Positions 9,667-18,172 of a stretch of 64,000 nt of DNA are shown piece by piece. How positions within the stretch are numbered: position 1 is the first letter of the stretch; every line of letters begins with the position of its first letter. Made by a program: the position numbers and the translations under genes. Location: positions 806,001 through 870,000 of the forward strand of contig NZ_AORL01000021.1 of the NCBI RefSeq assembly GCF_000383095.1. Direction: 5' to 3'. Source of the stretch: Sphingomonas sp. PR090111-T3T-6A (GTDB taxonomy: Bacteria; Pseudomonadota; Alphaproteobacteria; Sphingomonadales; Sphingomonadaceae). The notes below the pieces were generated by a model. That model did no database searches and was not told the DNA's origin. It was given only the letters and a program-made list of their open reading frames with translations.

Positions 9667-9719
9667 TCCCCCTCCCCCGGTCCGCTCGCTTGCAATGGCG
9701 GAGTTCCGATGTCTTAACT

Positions 9720-9733
9720 TGGCCCGCGGGCCA
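9720..9733. promoter_or_regulatory. 14-bp perfect palindrome between divergent permease and lacI-family genes
   Basis: TGGCCCGCGGGCCA is self-complementary and sits 53 bases upstream of the permease start and 17 bases upstream of the regulator start, where an autoregulating LacI repressor would bind. High GC raises the chance of such a palindrome arising at random, so this is only a candidate. Confidence 0.35.
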
Positions 9734-9750
9734 CAGCCAACCTGAGCGCA

Positions 9751-10764
9751 ATGGGTAACGGTAGCAACAGCAATACGACGCTCGAAGATCTGGCCAAGCT
9801 CGCAGGCGTTTCGGTATCCACCGTTTCGCGCGCGCTCAATGACCAGCCTCTCATCAGCGCGCGCACCAAGCAGCGCATCTGGGCGCTGGCGCGCGAGCAT
9901 AACTATCCCTTCCGCATGACCATGCCGGCGAGCCCGATCGGGGCCGAGGGCTCGATCGCGATCGTGACGCCGCATGTGCGCAGCGGCCCCCTGCCGCTGT
10001 CGCATCCCTTCTTCCTGGAGCTGCTCGCCAGCATCGGCGAGGCGGCGCGTGCGCGCGGCTGCGATTTCACGGTCAGCCATATCTCGCCGACAAGCTATGA
10101 AGACCTGCTCCACGCCACCACGACCAGCCGGGCGAGCGGCGTCATCTTCCTCGGCCAGAGCGTGTTGCACGAGGCCCTCAACCGGCTGGCCGAGACGAAC
10201 GCGCGCTTCGTCGTCTGGGGCGCGCAGATGCGGGGACAGCGCTATTGCTCGATCGGCTCCGACAACGAGCTGGGCGGGCGGCGGGCGACGCTCCATCTGG
10301 CGCGGCTGGGGCGCAAGGCGATCCTGTTCATCGGCGGATCGGATCTGGAAGCCGTGCAGCGCCGCGAAGGCTATACCGAGGCGCTCAGGGAAAGCGGGCT
10401 GGACGCCGATCCCCGGCTGATCGTGCCGGTCGACTTCGAGCTGGAATCGGCGGAAGCCGCTGTCGGCCGCCTGCTGAGGCGGCGAGTGCATTTCGACGGG
10501 ATCGTCGCGTCGAGCGACCTGATCGCGCTTGGTGCCATCAACGCCCTGCGCCGGGCCGGCCTTTCGGTTCCGCGCGACGTCTCGGTCGTGGGTTATGACG
10601 ATATGCTGCTCAGCCGCCTCTCGACCCCCGCCCTGACCACGATACGCCAGGACACGGCGAGCGCGGGCCGGATGCTCGTCTCCCGCATCCTGTCGGACCA
10701 TATCGACCATGAGCCCGAACGGCTGGCCACCGATCTGATCGTGCGCGAGTCCTGTGGCGCATAG
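9751..10764 (+). CDS. LacI-family transcriptional regulator
   Basis: A 337-residue regulator with an N-terminal LacI helix-turn-helix (LEDLAKLAGVSVSTVSRALN, about residues 11-30). The hinge and a periplasmic-binding-protein-like effector domain follow, including VSVVGYDDMLLSRLSTPALTTIRQD near residues 284-308, which is highly typical of sugar-responsive members. It is transcribed divergently from the MFS permease across an 84-base gap. By position it should control the permease and probably the receptor/halogenase/GH31 operon. The inducer is unknown but likely a mono- or disaccharide derived from the GH31 substrate. Confidence 0.93.
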   Translation: MGNGSNSNTTLEDLAKLAGVSVSTVSRALNDQPLISARTKQRIWALAREHNYPFRMTMPASPIGAEGSIAIVTPHVRSGPLPLSHPFFLELLASIGEAARARGCDFTVSHISPTSYEDLLHATTTSRASGVIFLGQSVLHEALNRLAETNARFVVWGAQMRGQRYCSIGSDNELGGRRATLHLARLGRKAILFIGGSDLEAVQRREGYTEALRESGLDADPRLIVPVDFELESAEAAVGRLLRRRVHFDGIVASSDLIALGAINALRRAGLSVPRDVSVVGYDDMLLSRLSTPALTTIRQDTASAGRMLVSRILSDHIDHEPERLATDLIVRESCGA

Positions 10765-10801
10765 CCTGCGGCTGTTCGATTATAATTTTAACGGCGCCGC
10801 C

Positions 10802-12031
10802 TCAAAGCCGAGCCCGACAGGGCATTTGTCTTGCTTCGGGGCCGGACGCCAGCGCGCTGGCATATGAGCATGGCGCCAGTCGTGCCGTGAGACCCGCGAC
10901 GACGGCAATGCTGATGATGTGCAGCACCCAACCGGCGGCGAAGCTCCCCGTCCGATCGTGGAGCAGCGCGACGACCCATGGCGCGAGCGCGGCGAGCAGG
11001 AACCCTCCGCCCTGCATCTGAGCGGCCAGCGCGCCGGCCGCCGCCGGATCGTCGAGATGATCCAGCGCCACCACCATCGTCAGCGCGAAGCTCGCGCCAA
11101 GCCCCGCCCCCACGCTCGCGGCCCACAAGGCCGGGGCGAGATCAGGGGCCGCCGCCAGCCCGGCGAACCCGGTCGCCTGCAGGGCGAGCGTCAGCCAGAG
11201 CCACCCTCTCCGATCGCGGCCACGTCGCGCGAGCATGGGGAACAGCAAGGCGGCAATCCCCTGGCTCAACGCCATCGCGGCCAGCAGGCCTCCACTCGCG
11301 GACGCGCTCCAGCCGCGCTCCTGATAGAAAGGCGCGAGCCAGGCGATGATCGACGAGTAGCCGCCGTTGACCAGCCCGAAGCACGCCATCAGCAGCCAGG
11401 TGCGCGGACGCCCGAGTAGGGTGGCGGAGCGTATTGAAGCCACTGGCGCCCGCCCTTCGCCACGGGGCAGGATCAACGCCGCCGCGACCACCGTCGCCGC
11501 GGCCGGTCCCGCCAGCCAGCCCAGTCCGACATGCCAGCCCCCGGCCGCCTCCGCGACGAGCGGAGACAGCCGTGCGCCAAGCGCGCCGCCACCCATCAGC
11601 ATCGCGGAATAGAGGCCCATCACCACCGTGAGATGCCCCGGGAAATGACGCTTCAGAATGGTGGGGAACACCGCCTGCACGATCGCAACCCCGATCCCCA
11701 GCCCCGCCGCCGTCATGACGAGCTGCTCCGCACTGCCCGCGAAGAACCGCGCGAACGACGCCGCTGCCATCGTCGCGAGCGCAAGGATCATGGCCCGTCG
11801 CGCGCCGAACGTCGCCTGAACCCATGGGCCGGCAAAGGCGAGCACGCCCATCAGGCCCATGGGCACAAGGGTCAGCAGCGCCATCCCCTGCAAGGTCATG
11901 CCAGTGCCCGCCCGAATGCCGGCGGCGAGCGGCCCCGTCGCGGTCAGGAAGGGGCGGAGATTGAGGCCGACCAGCACCACCAGCCCCAGCAGCGCCACCG
12001 ATCGGGGCGCCGCGCGATCATCCTGCCCCAT
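10802..12031 (-). CDS. CynX/NimT-family MFS transporter
   Basis: A 409-residue membrane protein with about twelve hydrophobic segments. The opening GLNLRPFLTATGPL and the segment AIVQAVFPTILKRHFPGH match the CynX/NimT (cyanate/2-nitroimidazole transporter) subfamily of the major facilitator superfamily. The start at 12031 lies 4 bases after the stop of the deaminase gene, so it is the third gene of the amidohydrolase-deaminase-transporter operon. It probably moves the substrate or product of those enzymes across the inner membrane. The ligand is not known. Confidence 0.8.
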   Translation of the reverse strand: MGQDDRAAPRSVALLGLVVLVGLNLRPFLTATGPLAAGIRAGTGMTLQGMALLTLVPMGLMGVLAFAGPWVQATFGARRAMILALATMAAASFARFFAGSAEQLVMTAAGLGIGVAIVQAVFPTILKRHFPGHLTVVMGLYSAMLMGGGALGARLSPLVAEAAGGWHVGLGWLAGPAAATVVAAALILPRGEGRAPVASIRSATLLGRPRTWLLMACFGLVNGGYSSIIAWLAPFYQERGWSASASGGLLAAMALSQGIAALLFPMLARRGRDRRGWLWLTLALQATGFAGLAAAPDLAPALWAASVGAGLGASFALTMVVALDHLDDPAAAGALAAQMQGGGFLLAALAPWVVALLHDRTGSFAAGWVLHIISIAVVAGLTARLAPCSYASALASGPEARQMPCRARL

Positions 12032-12035
12032 CAGT

Positions 12036-12512
12036 TCAGGCCTGCTGCTGTCGACGCTGCCAATCGGCATAGAGGTCGGGCTCGGCAGCACCGTCCACCC
12101 GCACATGACGGATGTCCATCGACTGTTCGGCGAACGGCCGGGCCAGCTCGGCATAGATCGCGGCGGTCGAGAGGCCGAACGGCGCCGCCGCCTCGTTGGA
12201 ATAGGCATAGGCGACCGCCTCGATGCCCGCCATCCGCATCGCCGCCATGCACATCGGGCAAGGATGGCCGCTGGCATAGATGCGGCAGCCGGACAGATCG
12301 GGCGAACCGAGCTTCCGGCTCGCCGCACGGATCGCGCCCATTTCGGCATGGGCGGTGGGATCGCCGATGGCGAGGATCTCGTTGACGCCGGTCGCCACGA
12401 TCGCGCCGCCCTTCACCACCACCGCGCCGAACGGCCGCCCGCCGCGCTCGGCATTCTCGCGCGCCAGATGGATCGCGGCGCGGAGGAAGGTCTGGTCGTC
12501 GGGTTGGCTCAC
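12036..12512 (-). CDS. Guanine/cytidine-deaminase-fold nucleoside deaminase
   Basis: A 158-residue cytoplasmic zinc deaminase. The zinc and proton-relay residues are visible: HAEMGAI (His55, Glu57) and PCPMCMAAM (Cys85, Cys88). The spacing and the tail resemble GuaD-like or tRNA-adenosine-type deaminases more than true cytidine deaminases. The start is GTG at 12512, overlapping the amidohydrolase stop as GTGA, so it is translationally coupled. The operon context suggests hydrolytic deamination of a small N-heterocycle or imine. The specific base is not determined. Confidence 0.82.
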   Translation of the reverse strand: MSQPDDQTFLRAAIHLARENAERGGRPFGAVVVKGGAIVATGVNEILAIGDPTAHAEMGAIRAASRKLGSPDLSGCRIYASGHPCPMCMAAMRMAGIEAVAYAYSNEAAAPFGLSTAAIYAELARPFAEQSMDIRHVRVDGAAEPDLYADWQRRQQQA

Positions 12513-13957
12513 TTCGCCGCTTCCGCATTCCACTTCGCGACCTTCTCCCGCGCATCCGCCAGCAGCCGGTCCAGCGTCGCCCGATCCTCGACCGCACCGC
12601 GCAGGATCACCGTGTTGACCGACTGCGTCGCGCTGATGTCCTCCAGCGGATTGCGGTCCAGCAGTACGAGATCGGCCTGCTTGCCGGTCTCGACCGAGCC
12701 GTAGCGATCCAGCTTGCCGAACCATGCCGGCCCCGCACGCGTCGCGGCGGCGAGCGCTTCGGCCGGGGTCAGGCCGGTCTTCACATAGAGCGCCAGCTCC
12801 TGATGGAGACCGAGAGCAGGATAGTCGAACGAGTTCAGGAAGCCCGCATCGGTGCCGGCCATGATCGTCACGCCCGCCTTTTCCAGCATCGGCAGAACGG
12901 CGGCGGTCTGCTCATATTCGCGGTGCCGCGCCGCGATCTGTTCCGGCGTCGCCTTGGCGGCCCGGTCGATCCGCCACTGGTAGGTCTTGCGCAGTCCCGG
13001 TCCGATATAGGCCAGGAAGGGGTCATGCGTGTGATCGTCGCTGTCGAGATAAGCGAGCGTCCGCTCGATATTGAGCGTCGGCGTCACGAACACGTTGTGC
13101 TCGCGCAGATTGCGATAGGAGGCTATCGCGGTTTCGGGATCGAACCCGGCGTCAAGCTGAGCCTGCGCTTCGGCACGGGTGAGGCGGCCGGCGCCGAAAT
13201 CCGCGGCGATCCGCGCTTCGTCCTTCACGCCCGCCTTGTACGCATAGCCCAGATGCTCGATCGAGCTGATCCCGGCATCGACCGCCTGCCCCACGGTATC
13301 CGCCATCGGGATGTGGCCGGATGCGCGCAGCCCCGCCTCTCGCGATTTGCGCACCGCATAGAGGAACAGGTCCGGCTTCAGCGTGCTGTCGGTGATCTTG
13401 ACGAAATCGACCTTGAGCGCGACCAGCTTCGCGACTGCCGCATCGACATCCGCCTCCGAGCCGGTTTCCAGCGTGCCCTTCCAGACCGGCTTGATCCCCT
13501 CGATCTTGGGGCCGGAGCTGAGCAGGGTCGGGCCGAACAGCTTGCCGCTGGCGATCTCGCCGCGCCAGTTCAGCACATCATAGGGAAGATCGCCGGAGCA
13601 GTCGCGAATGGTGGTGATGCCATAGGCGACGTAGAGGGGCAGCAGCGCCTTGTTCTCATCGATGAGCGCCGGGCCGCCGCCGAAATGGACGTGCATGTCC
13701 CACAGGCCGGGGATCAGGAAGCGTCCCTTGCCCTCGACCTGCCGGGCGGCGCTCCACGCCTTGGTGACGTCCGCGTCCCGCCCGACCGCCACGATGCGAT
13801 CGCCCCTCGTCGCGACCGCCTGATCGGGAATGGTGCGGGCGTGCTCCACGTCGATCACGGTCGCGTGGCGGATCAGGACATCCGCCCGGTCCCGCGCCAT
13901 CGCCTGAAAGGGCAGGAACGAGACGGCCGCCGCCAATGCAATTCGAGCAATCTTCAC
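12509..13957 (-). CDS. Exported metal-dependent amidohydrolase (imidazolonepropionase-like)
   Basis: About 482 residues with an N-terminal signal peptide (MKIARIALAAAVSFLPFQAMA), then an amidohydrolase barrel. Visible metal ligands are the HxH motif in WDMHVHFG, the histidines in ASGHIPMA and SIEHLGYA, and the aspartate in MAGTDAGF. I chose GTG 13957 because AAAAGGA lies 8 bases upstream; an ATG at 13966 in the same frame touches that ribosome-binding site. First gene of a coupled operon with a deaminase and a CynX-type transporter. It likely cleaves a cyclic amide, peptide or related C-N bond in the periplasm. The substrate is not inferable. Confidence 0.85.
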   Translation of the reverse strand: MKIARIALAAAVSFLPFQAMARDRADVLIRHATVIDVEHARTIPDQAVATRGDRIVAVGRDADVTKAWSAARQVEGKGRFLIPGLWDMHVHFGGGPALIDENKALLPLYVAYGITTIRDCSGDLPYDVLNWRGEIASGKLFGPTLLSSGPKIEGIKPVWKGTLETGSEADVDAAVAKLVALKVDFVKITDSTLKPDLFLYAVRKSREAGLRASGHIPMADTVGQAVDAGISSIEHLGYAYKAGVKDEARIAADFGAGRLTRAEAQAQLDAGFDPETAIASYRNLREHNVFVTPTLNIERTLAYLDSDDHTHDPFLAYIGPGLRKTYQWRIDRAAKATPEQIAARHREYEQTAAVLPMLEKAGVTIMAGTDAGFLNSFDYPALGLHQELALYVKTGLTPAEALAAATRAGPAWFGKLDRYGSVETGKQADLVLLDRNPLEDISATQSVNTVILRGAVEDRATLDRLLADAREKVAKWNAEAAK

Positions 13958-14045
13958 ACGCGCCATCCTTTTCTGATCGGCGCGAGTGTATCGGCGTCGC
14001 AGGGTTATGCGCAAATTAGATGTTATGATAGGGAACATGCATCCC

Positions 14046-14909
14046 ATGAATGATGCCCTGCTGGACCCTCGCCTTCTTCGGGCCTTCGTCGCCATTGCCG
14101 GACATGGCAGCTTCACCGGCGCGGCGGCGGAGCTGAACATGACGCAATCAACGATTAGCCAACAACTGGCGCGGCTTGAGGATGCGGTCGGTCATGGGCT
14201 GATCGACCGCAGCGCGAGGCCTGTCGGCCCGACGCCCGCCGGCGAACGGTTGCTCGGCCATGCGAGGCGCATCCTCGCGCTTCAGGCCGAGGCCGCCAAT
14301 CTGCTCGCCGATCCCGCCGGCACCCAGGCGGTGCGCATCGGCGTCGCGGAGGATATCCTGACCCCGGAGATGGCCGGCGTGTTCGCGGGCTTCTCCGAAT
14401 GGCATCGGGAAGTCCGGCTGGACGTGACGACAGGGCTCAGCCGGGAACTCGCGCGGCGCTATCGCAATGGCGAGTTCGACGTGATCGTCGTCAAGGAGCA
14501 CAAGGCCAGCACCGATTGCCGCGCGTCCTTTGCGGAGCCGATGGCATGGTTCGAAAGCGCGTCCGCTGCGCGCGACTGGGCGGACCCGGTGCCGCTCGTG
14601 GCGTTTCCTCCCGGCGGGCTCTACCGCGACGAGATGTTCGCGCGCATCGAGCGGGAGCAGCGGCGCTGGTATATCGGGTTCACGGGCAGCAGCCTGTCGA
14701 GCGTGCTCGTGGCCGTCGAGGCCGGCATGGGCATATCGCTTCTGCCTTGCCTGTCGACCTTGGGGCGAAATGTGCGCATCTGCGGCGGATTGGGCATGGA
14801 ACAGTCGATGGCCGTCTCGCTCTATGCCTGGGAAACGACCGGACGGATCGGTCAGCTCGTCTCCAGCATGACCGCGCTGCTGGCGAGTAGAAACGCCCGC
14901 CCCGAATAG
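14046..14909 (+). CDS. LysR-family transcriptional regulator
   Basis: A 287-residue LysR-type regulator. The N-terminal winged helix-turn-helix reads LLRAFVAIAGHGSFTGAAAELNMTQSTISQQLARLE (residues 9-44 approximately), followed by an effector domain with KEHKASTDCRAS and GMGISLLPC. In-frame ATGs at 14025 and 14037 are alternative starts. It diverges from the amidohydrolase operon across fewer than 90 bases, the classic LysR arrangement, so that operon is its probable target. The gap contains the direct repeat GTTATG (about 14003 and 14021). Confidence 0.9.
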   Translation: MNDALLDPRLLRAFVAIAGHGSFTGAAAELNMTQSTISQQLARLEDAVGHGLIDRSARPVGPTPAGERLLGHARRILALQAEAANLLADPAGTQAVRIGVAEDILTPEMAGVFAGFSEWHREVRLDVTTGLSRELARRYRNGEFDVIVVKEHKASTDCRASFAEPMAWFESASAARDWADPVPLVAFPPGGLYRDEMFARIEREQRRWYIGFTGSSLSSVLVAVEAGMGISLLPCLSTLGRNVRICGGLGMEQSMAVSLYAWETTGRIGQLVSSMTALLASRNARPE

Positions 14910-14954
14910 GAAGCTCTTGCCGGGGAAGCCACCCTGCCGATACGCGCATGGCCC

Positions 14955-15551
14955 ATGACCGATCGGCCGATCACCTTCTCCCCACCGATGATCCGGGCGC
15001 TGCTCGCCGGCCGCAAGACGCGGACATGCCGGCTGGCCTCTTCGCCCTTGGCCGATTGCCGACCGGGCGACCGCCTGTGGGTGCGGGAGAGCTTCGCCCC
15101 GGCCACCGGCACCAAAGGAGACTGGGCGCGCCCGTCAGCAGCCGCCTATGTTCTGTTCAGGGACGGACAACTGCGCTTCCGGGATGCGCAGAGCCATGAC
15201 GTCCAGACCGACAAGTTCTACTGGCGCGCGACATGGACGCCGGCCAGCCATATGCCGCGATGGGCCTGCCGATCGCTATTGATCGTCGAGGACGTGCAGA
15301 TCCGCCGTCTGCACGATATCGCGAGGGCGGAAGCCGTCCGGGAGGGGCCTCTCGCCTTTCCATTTTCCTGCGGCCCGTTCTGGCTATGGCCGGGCGAACC
15401 CGGGCTTCCCGATCTTTCGCCCATCGGTGCGGTCCACTCGTCCTGGCGGAAAACCCACGGCACCGCTGGCGAACGATGGGAAGACAATCCCGAGATCGTC
15501 GCTCTGACCTTCCGGCGACAGAGCGACGATCCCGGCCAATCCCAGGGCTGA
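14955..15551 (+). CDS. ASCH/PUA-like domain protein, phage-type
   Basis: A 198-residue protein opening with ITFSPPMIRALLAGRKTRTCR, the typical start of small ASCH-domain proteins found mostly in phages and prophages, and containing GDRLWVRESFAP and the PASHMPRWACRSLLIVEDVQIRRLHDI block shared by that group. ASCH domains are RNA-binding folds related to PUA. It is an orphan: no phage genes are adjacent, and it runs convergent into the oligopeptidase gene with only 7 bases between. No good ribosome-binding site is visible, so expression may be weak. Confidence 0.7.
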   Translation: MTDRPITFSPPMIRALLAGRKTRTCRLASSPLADCRPGDRLWVRESFAPATGTKGDWARPSAAAYVLFRDGQLRFRDAQSHDVQTDKFYWRATWTPASHMPRWACRSLLIVEDVQIRRLHDIARAEAVREGPLAFPFSCGPFWLWPGEPGLPDLSPIGAVHSSWRKTHGTAGERWEDNPEIVALTFRRQSDDPGQSQG

Positions 15552-15558
15552 CCGGCCC

Positions 15559-17679
15559 TTACCGCGCCGTGGAACGGGGCAATTCCAGATTGAGATAGAC
15601 CGTGACCAGCGCGGCGCGCAGCGCATCCTCCTGGGGTTCGACGCCTGCGGCATGGCCGCCCTCGATGGCCTCGAAGTAGAAGAAGGGATCGTGGAAATGC
15701 TCCAGCCGCGCCGCCAGCTTGCGGGCATGGCCGGGATGGACGCGATCGTCGCGGGTCGAGGTGTAGATGAAGGGCGTGGGATATTTCACGCCCGGCTTGA
15801 GGTTCTGATAGGGCGAATATTTCCGGATGAACGCCCAGTCGGCGGGAACGTCCGGATTGCCATATTCGCCCATCCATGACGCACCCGCGAGCAGATGCGA
15901 GAAGCGCTTCATGTCGGTGAGCGGCGATCCGATCACCGCCGCGCCGAACAGGTCCGGCCGCTGGGTGATCGCCACCGACGCCATCAGCCCGCCATTGGAG
16001 CGCCCCGAAACCGCGATGCGCCCCTTCTGCGTCACCCCGTCCTTCACCAGATCCTCGGCGACGGCGTAGAGATCGTCATAGGCGTTCTGCCGCTTCTCGC
16101 GCAGCGCCGCGTTGTGCCAGCCCGGCCCATATTCGCCGCCGCCCCGGATATTGGCGAGGACATAGGCATTGCCCTCCTCCACCCAATAAAGCGCCGCCGG
16201 GCCCGAACGGTACGGCTCGTTGACGAGATAGCTGGGCGTCTGGGCCAGCTCGAAGCCGCCATAAGCGTGGATATAGGCCGGCACCGGCCCCTTCGCATCC
16301 TTCCGGCGGACGAGGAAGTAGGGGACCTTCGTGCCGTCCTTCGACGTCGCGAAATGCTGCTCGACCGCCATGTTCGATGCATCGAAGCGGGCCGGCAGCG
16401 ACTGCACCGCGACAGGGGCCTGATCGGCGGCGACGCTGAACAACGTCGGCGGCGTGAGCATTCCCTCCACGGTGGCGAAGGCCCTGTCGGCGGTCGAGGC
16501 GGTCGTATCGAGATGGATGGTGGACTTGTCCGGCAGCGCCGTCGCCTGCCCCGCCCAGCGGCCATCCTCGCCGCGCTTCAGCGCCAGCAGCCGTCCGGAG
16601 ACGTCATCGAGCAGCTTGACCCAGAGGATGGATTTGCTAGCGGCAACCGTCTCGACGGCCTGATGGGCGTTCGGCACGAACACGCTTTCGACCGCCGGCG
16701 TCCTGCCCGCCAGCAGGTCGGGGATCGAATAGGCCACCACGGCGCCCGCCGGATGCCCCTGCCACGCGCTCTTCAGCGTCGCCACGACGCGGCCGTCGAT
16801 GACGTCGGCGATTTCCGCATCGTCCGGCAGCGGGGTCGGCACCAGTCGGCCATCGGGTGCGATATGGCTGACCTTGCGGTGGTAGAAATCGACGCCGCGC
16901 ACCAGGATCGGCCAGGTGCGGTTCCCATCGACCATCACGGCCGTGCTGACCGACACGTCCGACGTCACCCCTTCGCTGAGCATTGTCGCCGCGGAGAGCG
17001 GCGTGCCGCGCTTCCACAGCTTGACGATCCGGGCATAGCCGGAATCCGTCATGCTGCCGGGACCGAAGTCGGTGGCGACATAGAGCGCATCGGGGCCGGC
17101 CCACGACACGCTCATCTTGGCGTCGGGCAAGGTGAACCCGCCGGGAATGAAGGCGCCCTGCGTCATGTCGAACTCGCGCTCGACGACGCTGTCCCCGCCC
17201 CCATCGGACAGCGCGACCATGCAGCGCACATAGGCCGGCGAGAGGCAGGTCGCGCCCTTGAACACCCATTTATGACCCTCGGCCTTGCCGAGCGCGGCCA
17301 CGTCGATGAGCGTCCGCCAGCGAGGCTTCCCGCTGGTGAAGTCCGCAAGCGGCGAGGCGCGCCACAGCCCGCGCGGATGCTCGTCATCCTGCCAGAAGTT
17401 GAGGACCGTATCGCCGAGCACCTGATCGGGCGTCGCGATCCTCTGGCGATCGGACAGCAGGGCAAGAGCGCGCGAACGATATTCGGCGAAATGCGGCTGC
17501 TTCTCCAGCTCGGCGAGCGTGCGGGCGTTCCAGGCCTTCACCGTCGCGATGGCATGGGCGCCATCGACCTGCTCGAGATCCAGATGCGGATCGGCGGGCT
17601 CCGCCGCCTGCCCCATCGTGGCCAGCATCACCGCCGAAGCCACACCAAACGCCCATCCGAGCCGCACCATGCCACCCAT
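15559..17679 (-). CDS. Secreted prolyl oligopeptidase family serine peptidase (S9)
   Basis: A 706-residue protein with a signal peptide (about residues 1-25, ending GQAAEP), an N-terminal beta-propeller and a C-terminal alpha/beta-hydrolase domain. The catalytic triad is readable: Ser561 in SGRSNGGL, Asp644 or Asp645 in STRDDRVHP and His676 in EGGHAAG. YGGFELAQTPSY and NIRGGGEYGPGWH are also hallmark prolyl-oligopeptidase segments. It probably cleaves proline-containing peptides in the periplasm. Transcribed alone; its neighbours are unrelated. Confidence 0.92.
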   Translation of the reverse strand: MGGMVRLGWAFGVASAVMLATMGQAAEPADPHLDLEQVDGAHAIATVKAWNARTLAELEKQPHFAEYRSRALALLSDRQRIATPDQVLGDTVLNFWQDDEHPRGLWRASPLADFTSGKPRWRTLIDVAALGKAEGHKWVFKGATCLSPAYVRCMVALSDGGGDSVVEREFDMTQGAFIPGGFTLPDAKMSVSWAGPDALYVATDFGPGSMTDSGYARIVKLWKRGTPLSAATMLSEGVTSDVSVSTAVMVDGNRTWPILVRGVDFYHRKVSHIAPDGRLVPTPLPDDAEIADVIDGRVVATLKSAWQGHPAGAVVAYSIPDLLAGRTPAVESVFVPNAHQAVETVAASKSILWVKLLDDVSGRLLALKRGEDGRWAGQATALPDKSTIHLDTTASTADRAFATVEGMLTPPTLFSVAADQAPVAVQSLPARFDASNMAVEQHFATSKDGTKVPYFLVRRKDAKGPVPAYIHAYGGFELAQTPSYLVNEPYRSGPAALYWVEEGNAYVLANIRGGGEYGPGWHNAALREKRQNAYDDLYAVAEDLVKDGVTQKGRIAVSGRSNGGLMASVAITQRPDLFGAAVIGSPLTDMKRFSHLLAGASWMGEYGNPDVPADWAFIRKYSPYQNLKPGVKYPTPFIYTSTRDDRVHPGHARKLAARLEHFHDPFFYFEAIEGGHAAGVEPQEDALRAALVTVYLNLELPRSTAR

Positions 17680-17889
17680 AAACTACTCCTGCCCCGTCCC
17701 CCCGAACGGAGCTGTCATAGCCGCATCAGACACCGAAACGGAAGCAGTCCGGTGAAGCCCTGCGGGAAGAGCGGCATCGACACCAACATATGGCTCGCCT
17801 CGGCCTGCGGGCAGCGCCATACTCTTCCGGTCATTCGGGGGCGCTACGATCATCCGCCTATCGAGTGGGGGCTCGGAAGGAAGATCATC

Positions 17890-18120
17890 GTGGCCTATCT
17901 GTTCATCTGGATCGACGGTCTCGCGGTACTGCTGGTGGCAGCCGGGTTCGTCATGACGTTTCGTCAGGATCTGGCACGCCGGATATTGCAACGCCCGCCG
18001 CTTGCGGATTCCTCGGAGGAGGATTCCCTCACTTATGGATTGAGGCTTTCAGGCACGATGCTCATGGCCTTCGGAGCGGCCATCGCCATCCTTTTCACTG
18101 CCTTCCACTTCGACAGCTGA
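17890..18120 (+). CDS. Small two-helix membrane protein, unknown function
   Basis: A 76-residue protein starting at GTG 17890 behind a strong GGAAGGAAG site. Two hydrophobic stretches are visible, LFIWIDGLAVLLVAAGFVM (residues 4-22) and LSGTMLMAFGAAIAILFTAF, separated by an acidic loop (PLADSSEEDSLTYG). I recognise no family. It is followed by a hairpin terminator shared with the convergent azoreductase gene. Confidence 0.55.
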   Translation: MAYLFIWIDGLAVLLVAAGFVMTFRQDLARRILQRPPLADSSEEDSLTYGLRLSGTMLMAFGAAIAILFTAFHFDS

Positions 18121-18134
18121 CGGCGATCCCGATC

Positions 18135-18164
18135 AAAGGCGCCGGGACACTCCGCCCCGGCGCC
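18135..18164 (-). terminator. Intergenic hairpin terminator between convergent genes
   Basis: Nine-base perfect stem GGCGCCGGG/CCCGGCGCC with a 9-base loop. Read on the minus strand it is followed by TTTG, so it best serves the azoreductase gene; it may also stop the facing membrane-protein transcript. Confidence 0.5.
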
Positions 18165-18172
18165 CCGCCCCT

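Noticed and set aside
9667-10710. Minus-strand extension of the permease frame across the lacI-family gene
   Set aside because: No ribosome-binding site or homology; the permease start at 9666 has a good site and correct N-terminus, and the region codes for the LacI protein on the other strand.
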